Assembly (NCBI GenBank): GCA_030549335.1
Contig: CM060191.1
Span: forward strand, 4,655,001 to 4,719,000
Direction of reading: 5' to 3'
DNA from: Pontederia crassipes
Lineage: Eukaryota; Streptophyta; Magnoliopsida; Commelinales; Pontederiaceae
Length of the DNA stretch: 64,000 bases
Shown: piece by piece, positions 57,845 through 64,000 of the stretch
Position numbering within the stretch: position 1 is the stretch's first letter
Layout: each line of letters begins with the position of its first letter
Notes under the pieces: generated by a model
Databases searched by the model: none
The model's input: only the letters and a program-made list of their open reading frames with translations
Told to the model about the DNA's origin: nothing
Program-made: the position numbers and the translations under genes

Positions 57845-59267
57845 AACTACAAGAAAAACGTTGATTACCGACGCTCTCGATAATCAGCTCAAAAATCGTT
57901 GGTAACATAATTACCGATGGTTTTTCAGACGGAATCAATCCGTCGGAAAAATGCTCGTCGCAAATCGATTTGCGATAGTTAAATTCAAACCGTCGGTAAT
58001 TGCGACGGTTTGAACCGCCGAAAAAGTCTGGCGGTTCCAGCCGTCGAAGTTTTCCGACGGTTATAACCACGGAAAACGTCCGGCAGTTCCAACCGTCGAA
58101 AATTTTGACGATCGTAATTGTCAAAACTTTTGAAGGTCGTCGCAACCGTCGATCTTTCGACGATCGGAACCATCGCAAAAAATTATTATACATAAAAAAT
58201 AAAAAAAAACTAGCGGCCGGATCCGGCCTCCAGCGGCAGGATCCGACGCTCGCGGCCAACGGCCGGATCCGAACCTCAGCCGCAGGCGGCTGGATCCGGC
58301 CGTTCGGCTGCAGGCGGCCGAATCTGGCCGGTAAGAAAGAAAGAGAGAGAGAGCTGGATCCGGCCGTTCGACCACAGGCGGCCGGATCCGGCCGCTGAGA
58401 AAGAGAGAGAGAGAGACGCCGGCGGGAGAGGATCGTCGGCAATCGACGCTTGACGTCCGGCCAGAGGCTCGCCGACCGGGAGAGGGAGAGGGGGAGAGAG
58501 AAAGAGAGGAGAGGAGGGAGAGAGAGGAGAGGAGGAATTATATATATATATATATTATATATAAAAGGAGAAAAGATGAAAGAAAGCGAAAAAAAGAAAA
58601 AAAAAGTGGGATAACGAAATTTTAATTACTGACGGCTCCGGCCATCGGAAACGTAAATATTAATTATTTTTAAAGTTACCGACGGTTGTAACCGTCGAAA
58701 AAATATTTAGTTATATATAATGTTTATTTTTATTTTATCGACGATTTGAACCGTCAGTAATTGTGACGGTTTAGACCGTCGCTAGTTATATTAATAAAAT
58801 ACTCCTCATATGATATTATTATACATTTACCGATGGTTACGACCATCGAAAATATCGACGTTTCTAATCGTCAAAAAATTTAATAATAATATAATAAATT
58901 ACATAATTTATTTTTTTATTTTCGACGGTCGTAATCGTCGGAAAATCCGTCACAAATTGCGACGGATGGATATCCGTCGAAAATATCGACGTTCCTAATC
59001 GTCGAGAAATAAAATAAGAATATAACAAATTATATAATTTATTATTTTTCTTTCCGACGGTTAAAATCTGTCGCAAATTACGACGGATGGGTATTCGTCG
59101 GAAATATCGACGTTCCTAACTGTCGAAAAATAAATAATAATATAATAAATTACATAATCTATTATTTCCATTTCCGACGGTTGTAACCCGAAAAATCCGT
59201 CGGAAATGGAACCGTCGCAAATTCCATCGGAAATTGCCCGTCGAGAAATGGCAATTTTCTATTATAC
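57845..59267 (+). mobile_element. Non-autonomous CACTA element, left of glycine-rich gene copy B (1423 bp)
   Basis: The left end AACTACAAGAAAAACG is followed by dense ACCGTCGAAA/CCGACGG subterminal motifs, a GC-rich GGCCGGATCCGGCC block (58207-58430), a purine-rich block and a TA run (58460-58560), then more subterminal motifs to the decayed right end CAATTTTCTATTATAC. The order is the inverse of 61338-62807. The first base of the left terminus is changed and no target duplication is clear. Confidence 0.7.
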
Positions 59268-59858
59268 AATTGGGGGTTCATTGAAACAAAGATATATATG
59301 TCTAACAATGGAAAGGGTTGGAATTTTACAATATATAGAAAGTAAATGAAATCGCTACCTATCAAACTTTATGCTAAAGTGCACACATTACGTATTCAAT
59401 TCATGTAAGAGTTTAATTACTTACTGCACAAGTTGCCAAAGTGTACAAAGGCGCAACCAATCGAACATTTGCTAAAATCTACCAGTTCCATGTTCATGCA
59501 GCACGCATAGTGGTTACATTGAGATGACACCATACATGAACAATGTAAGCAGCTGCTAGATCTCCGCACACAAGTGACATGAACTGGTAGACATTTGTAC
59601 CGGACACCATTAAATTTGTAGACAGTTTTACTGAAATCAAGTAGATTCCTCGTTCCATTGCTCACCCAAGAATACATAAGGTGATATATATCTATTGATG
59701 ACCTTTCTTATAAGTGAGAAAGAGCACTAATGCGCAACCATTTGGAAGGATGTGAAGAACTGGAGAAAACTTCAGTACTCCACTGGTGATATCAATTCCA
59801 TGTTAATGCTCATTAACTTTCTACAATTTTACAACTCAGTTATATCAATCGCAACCTC

Positions 59859-59865
59859 TATAAAT
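59859..59865 (+). promoter_or_regulatory. TATA box of glycine-rich gene copy B
   Basis: TATAAAT, identical in context to 1627-1633. The in-frame ATG at 59864 overlaps this box and would lie upstream of transcription start, so the true start is 59951. Confidence 0.7.
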
Positions 59866-59950
59866 GGATCAGCACTCGGTTACATTTCTTCTCATCAGAC
59901 TTACAGCTGAGCACTGTATCTATCCATCCCGCCCTCAAAAATCTCTCATA

Positions 59951-60814
59951 ATGTCTACCACTGGGGCTGCTGTTCTCCTAGTCCTGTTGGGGACTCTCGC
60001 CGTGTGTCATGGTGGTGGCAATGTCTATGGCTCCGGTGAACAATATGGTGGTGGGTACATGTCCGAGTACGGCCGTGGTGAACAACAATATGGTGGTGGC
60101 TACAAAGGAGAGAGCAACTACTATAACGAAAGAGGATACCACAACGGCGGAAACAACCACGGCCGTGCGAATTATGGGGGAGAGTATGGCGTTGGAAACA
60201 AGAACGACCAAAGTAACTACGGCGAGAAAAGAGGTCGTGATGAGTACAACAACAACAACAACTACTACATGAGGTCTGGGAAGAGCGGGGACAATGGTGG
60301 CCAATACACGCAGGGTTATGCCAACAATGGACAGTACAAGTATGGCAGTAGTGGTGAGAAAATAGGCCGTGATCAAGACAACAACAATAACTACGGCAAG
60401 AGCGGGGAGCAAGGCAAGTACAACAACGAGGGTCGTGGCTATGGAGGACAGTCCAAATACGGCGGCAATGGTGAGAAGGCAAATTATGATCAAAATTACA
60501 ACAACAGCAACGGTGGTTATGCCCAAAGCGAGGAAAATGGCAAGAACGAGAAGGGTGGCCAATATAAGGGTGGCAATGGCAATGATCAGAACAACAAGAA
60601 CAATGGTTATGACAGGAGCAGAGAGCATGGCAGCCAATCAGATGTCTATGGCAATGGGGGACAAAACAAGGAGAGCTACGGCACTGTCAATGGCGGTGAT
60701 AACTATGGATACGGAAGAAAGTATGGTTATGGCGGTAACAATGACAATGGCAAAAACAGTGGATCGGATAGCCAAAAGAGCAGCACCGTGTCCGATGACA
60801 AACAAGCTCCTTAA
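59951..60814 (+). CDS. Secreted Gly/Asn/Tyr-rich protein (copy B)
   Basis: An intronless frame of 287 residues starts at ATG 59951. The signal peptide (MSTTGAAVLLVLLGTLAVCH) is identical to copy A, as are the first mature residues. The low-complexity chain is rich in Gly, Asn, Tyr and Gln, with imperfect KYGG, QYGGGY and YNNN units. Most differences from copy A swap polar residues, and two short indels lie in Asn runs. The C-terminus keeps DNGKNSGSDSQKSSTVSDDK, most of which copy A has lost, so copy B may be closer to the ancestral form. AATAAA is at 60854-60859. It is probably an expressed secreted or cell-wall protein; function is unknown. Confidence 0.8.
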   Translation: MSTTGAAVLLVLLGTLAVCHGGGNVYGSGEQYGGGYMSEYGRGEQQYGGGYKGESNYYNERGYHNGGNNHGRANYGGEYGVGNKNDQSNYGEKRGRDEYNNNNNYYMRSGKSGDNGGQYTQGYANNGQYKYGSSGEKIGRDQDNNNNYGKSGEQGKYNNEGRGYGGQSKYGGNGEKANYDQNYNNSNGGYAQSEENGKNEKGGQYKGGNGNDQNNKNNGYDRSREHGSQSDVYGNGGQNKESYGTVNGGDNYGYGRKYGYGGNNDNGKNSGSDSQKSSTVSDDKQAP

Positions 60815-61042
60815 TTAATTAAGGCCTTTTAGTATATATCTTGTATTAATCTAAATAAAGAGCCTTCATAAGTACTGGGATGTCCTCAACTATATTTGCC
60901 TAAATAAAAGCTTGATGCATTCTACGAAAAAAAAAATGATGGATGCAGTGTCTCCTCAACTATATATGCTCGAACTATAAATTTATTCACTTAGACTTTC
61001 TCCAATTCGACAATTAGCTAGCATCTTCCATCATATTCTAAC

Positions 61043-61337
61043 TCATTATCTCTCTCCCTAAGTCTTTCTCCTTTTTTCTTCCCCAAATCACACGGCAGCA
61101 GGATCAAGAAGCCCTCATTTCCCACTCACCTCACTTCCTCTCTCTCCTCTCACTCTCCTTCACATCTCGGCAAAAGCAAGCAGAAGGCCCCCCCAAGCTC
61201 TCTACTCTCTCACTCCCTCTCTCCACTCTCCCTCCCACTCTCACGTGCAGCAGCAGACCAAGCAAGGAGAAAGGAAGCCACCACATCCAAGCGAAGAAGA
61301 AGAAAGAAGAACAAGAGGAAGAAGGGAGAAGAAGAAA
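61043..61337. other. Pyrimidine-rich then purine-rich leader-like stretch
   Basis: CTCTCTCC-rich sequence (61050-61250) turns into GAAGAAG-rich sequence (61285-61337), with GTGCAGCAGCAGACC between. It resembles a transcript leader or an LTR R/U5 region. It is interrupted by the next CACTA element and continues as AAGGAAGAAGGAAGAAG at 62811. Confidence 0.45.
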
Positions 61338-62807
61338 TATTATAAGGAAATTGGGATTTTCCGACGGGCAGTAATTTACGACGGATAGAGATCCGTCGGC
61401 ATTTTCGACAGTCACAATTGTTAAAAATAAAAATAATAAATTATATAATTTATTATATTATTATTTTATTTTCCGACGATTAGAAACGTCAAAATTTTTT
61501 ACGAATATATATCCGTTGCAATTTTCGACGATCCTAACCGTCGGTAAATGTAAAATAATATATTATAAGAAGTATTTTATTAATATAATTAGCGACAGTT
61601 TAAACCGTCATAATTTTCGACGGTCCCGACCGTCGGTAAATAAAAAGTAATATAATATAAGGAGTATTTTATTAATATAATTAGCGACAGTCCGAACCGT
61701 CATAATTTTCGACAGTCCGGATACCGACAATTCAAACCTTCGGTAAACTAAAAACTATATATTATATATAACTAACTATAGTATTTTATTTTTATAATTA
61801 AATAATTTTCGACGGTCACGACCGTCGGTAAATTTAAAAATAAATATTTGCTAAGTTGCAGACTGTCATAGCCATCGGTAATTAAAATATCACTATCCCG
61901 CCGCTTCTTTTTTCGTTTTTTCGCTTTCTCATCTTTTCATATATATATATATATATATATATATTATTTCCCCGATTAATGATGGCAATCCCTCACGCCG
62001 GCGACCCTCTCCCTCCCAGACGAACTTCTCCCGCCGGCGACCCTCTCCTCTCCTCTCTCTCTCTCTCTCTCTCCAGCCCGAACCGCCAGGCCACCGGATC
62101 TAGTCGCCGGCGGTCGAATCTAGCCGCGTGCGACCGGATCCCAGCCGGATCCGGCCATGGCCCTGCGACGGCATCCAGCCACGGCATGCTGGCGGCTAGA
62201 TCCAGCCGCGGCACGCTGGCGGGTGGACCCAGCCGCGGCACGCTGGCGGCTGGATCCAGCCACGGGAGGTTGGATCCGGCCGCCCGGCGGCTGAGCCGAA
62301 TCTGGTCGTTGGCAGCCGGATCGGCCGCTGGCGGCCGGCTATTTTTTTATATTAAAAAAATCGTTGAGATGGTTTTGGCCGCCGACAGTTTTGACGGTTG
62401 CTATCGTCGAAACTTTCAACGGTCGGTCGCGATCATCGAAAGTTTCTACGGTTGCTATCGTCGAAACTTTCAACGGTCGGTCGCGATCGTCGAAAGTTTC
62501 GGCGATAGCAACCGTCGAAACTTTCGGCGGTCGTCGCAACCGTTGAAACTTTCGGCGGTCGTCGCGACCGCCGAAAATATCGGTGGTCATGACCGTCGAA
62601 ACTTTCGACGGTTCGCGACCGCTGAAAGTTTTGACGGTCGCAACCGCTAGACTTCCGCTGGAACTTCCGACGTTTTTTTTTTCAACCGTCGAAAATCAAT
62701 TTGTGACGACTTTTTTCGAAAAATCCATCGGAAATCATCATTTTCGACAGTTTTGAGGAAATTACAGATGGTTTCGATCGTCTGTAATTATTATCTTTCT
62801 TGTAGTG
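61338..62807 (-). mobile_element. Non-autonomous CACTA element, right of glycine-rich gene copy B (1470 bp)
   Basis: The left end TATTATAAGGAAATTGGG is a mutated CACTACAAGAAA-type terminus and the right end is TTTCTTGTAGTG. AAA flanks both sides (61335-61337, 62808-62810), though in an A/G-rich setting. Subterminal motifs ACCGTCG and CGACGGT fill both ends. The GC-rich and pyrimidine blocks are in the opposite order to 57845-59267, so the two elements are inverted relative to each other. No transposase is present. Confidence 0.75.
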
Positions 62808-64000
62808 AAAAGGAAGAAGGAAGAAGAAAAGATTGGAGTAAGATTAGAGTGTTAATATAAACTCTAAAGATATGTTTGAGGAGATTCTAAATCCTAATCA
62901 TCCTTTTAATGATGTGTGTTTATGTGGATTAAGGGTTGAAAAACTTAATTAGAATCTTCTTACAGTATGATTAGGATATGTGCATGTTTAGTATGGATTG
63001 ATGACACTTTTGACATCTAAATTACTGTTGCATTGATAACATGGCCCTAATGCATGATATTCCATATTTCCATGATTGATTCACGTTGATATTGCAAGCT
63101 TCTTTAAATCTTAAATGGTATTGTAGACTTTAATCACTTTTGGCAAATCCTCTACTAATCTTCATGTTTTAATATTTTAGAGATGTATTATTATTGTAAC
63201 CCTTTGATGACTATTGGACAATATGATTTTCATGTGAAGGTGGTGATTACCTCCTGAAATGTTCCTATATGTGTAAAAAATGGGAAAAATAAGAAAAACA
63301 GGGAAGATGTTGTCTGGAGCTCGGGCACGGCTGTGACGTATATAGAGATTTCATGTCTTAGCGTAAAATAGGTTTAACAGAGAAAAAGGGGCCTTCTATC
63401 ATGGCCGTGACCTTGTGGTCGCACGACCATAACGCCCAAAAGGCACTTGTCTTAGAAAATTTTCGAGAACGGTTGAAAAAAAATCATTCTTTCACGGCCA
63501 TGACCTTGTGGTCGCAAGGCCGTGATGCCCTGAACATCCCATGCCTTAGAAGATTTTCGAGAACGATTGAAAAATAATCGTTCTGTCACAGGCGTGCAAG
63601 TATGGACATGGGAAATTCAGCCGTGTTGAAAAATTACCAACCCGTGAATGCATGCCACCCCGGCACGGCCATGACATATGTGAGCACAGCCATGACCATA
63701 TGCTGTACTTGAAAAATCCTCCTAGTGTTCGGCCGTCTCGAACCAAGCACGCATGTGCCCATGTGTGGGCACAACCGTGACCAATAGTGGCACGGCCATC
63801 ACCAGTCCCAAAGATAGGTAATGATTGCTTCGACCACACTTAGCCAAATTGAAAGTATGAATGACCTTAATTAGAATTAAAAGATGCAACATGTGTTAAA
63901 TGATTGTATGTATTGATGAATATAATTAAAAGACGAGATGAAGATATGGCATTCCTCTTTGGGACCTACACAAATTTCTATCTACGACTCCACCGACGGG
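62808..64000. mobile_element. Possible gypsy LTR-like sequence with CACGGCC motifs
   Basis: Positions 63310-63800 repeat CACGGCCATGACC/CGTGACC-type motifs, a style seen in some plant Tekay/Del LTRs. Positions 63401-63493 and 63494-63586 form a 93-bp tandem repeat sharing TGACCTTGTGGTCGC and TTTTCGAGAACG. No LTR ends, PBS or coding region are visible inside the window. Confidence 0.4.

Larger units (their letters stand above)
59268..61042 (+). repeat. Segmental duplication, copy B (glycine-rich gene locus)
   Basis: It is homologous to 1048-2790 in the same orientation. It starts within a few bases of the right terminus of the left CACTA element. Confidence 0.9.

Noticed and set aside
59864-59950. 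29-residue N-terminal extension of glycine-rich protein copy B
   Set aside because: Its ATG overlaps the TATA box and copy A has no matching ATG; the signal peptide starts at 59951.
61979-62650. 223-residue ORF and several shorter ones at 58.0-58.4 and 62.0-62.6 kb
   Set aside because: They consist of CACTA subterminal repeats (CCGTCGAAA) read as protein; the same repeats occur without frames elsewhere.
57845-62807. A single 4.96-kb CACTA element that captured the glycine-rich gene
   Set aside because: Each side has its own pair of termini (57845/59267 and 61338/62807) and an internal order that is inverted, and no 3-bp duplication matches across the outer ends. Two separate elements fit better, although joint mobilisation stays possible.

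Overview
The window looks like transposon-dense nuclear DNA of a flowering plant. It is AT-rich, nearly every coding trace belongs to plant transposable elements (Ty1/copia, Ty3/gypsy-like, CACTA, FAR1-type Mutator), and the only convincing host genes are two copies of a secreted Gly/Asn/Tyr-rich protein and one intronless type I MADS-box gene. A decayed exon at 54.4 kb has very high GC at third codon positions, which hints at a monocot, but the species is not identified. Everything here comes from reading the sequence; no database search was run.

Left part (1-19 kb). Glycine-rich gene copy A (about 1.05-2.79 kb) is followed by a CACTA-type end at 3217, a 324-bp inverted-repeat MITE sitting in a TA microsatellite, and a 5'-truncated, internally deleted copia remnant (SIRE-like gag plus a 1.19-kb LTR ending at 7803). 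Next comes a reverse-strand Ty3/gypsy (Athila-like) remnant. Its LTR is split by a complete but dead 4826-bp copia element (10132-14957, 5-bp target duplication ATCCT). A reverse-strand CACTA transposase remnant (16.2-16.8 kb) follows.

Middle (19.07-39.46 kb). Two large non-autonomous LTR retroelements of one family, each about 10.19 kb with 3.35-kb LTRs, are nested in opposite orientations. Element I (23443-33634, + strand, TSD ACTGT) sits inside element II (19073-39462, - strand, TSD AAGAT). Each carries a single coiled-coil ORF and no detectable protease, reverse transcriptase or integrase. The nested element has more diverged LTRs than its host element, which is the reverse of the expected order.

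Right part (39.5-64 kb). A CACTA-like repeat is interrupted by a 3871-bp Mutator-like element with 256-bp terminal inverted repeats, a broken FAR1/MULE transposase, and a convergent GRF-type zinc-finger pseudogene. The MADS-box gene (46300-47016) is intact. More CACTA ends lie at 50.5 and 50.94 kb. The end at 50943 pairs well with the end at 3217, including a CTT/CTT flank, so a 47.7-kb CACTA-bounded segment is possible. Further right are a 624-bp tandem duplication, a GC-rich exon relic, and glycine-rich gene copy B (59951-60814). Copy B is bracketed by two homologous CACTA elements of 1.42 and 1.47 kb in inverted orientation.

Functionally, the two glycine-rich genes and the MADS gene are independent host loci. 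The rest records layered transposition, and the order of events can be read from the nesting and target-site duplications.
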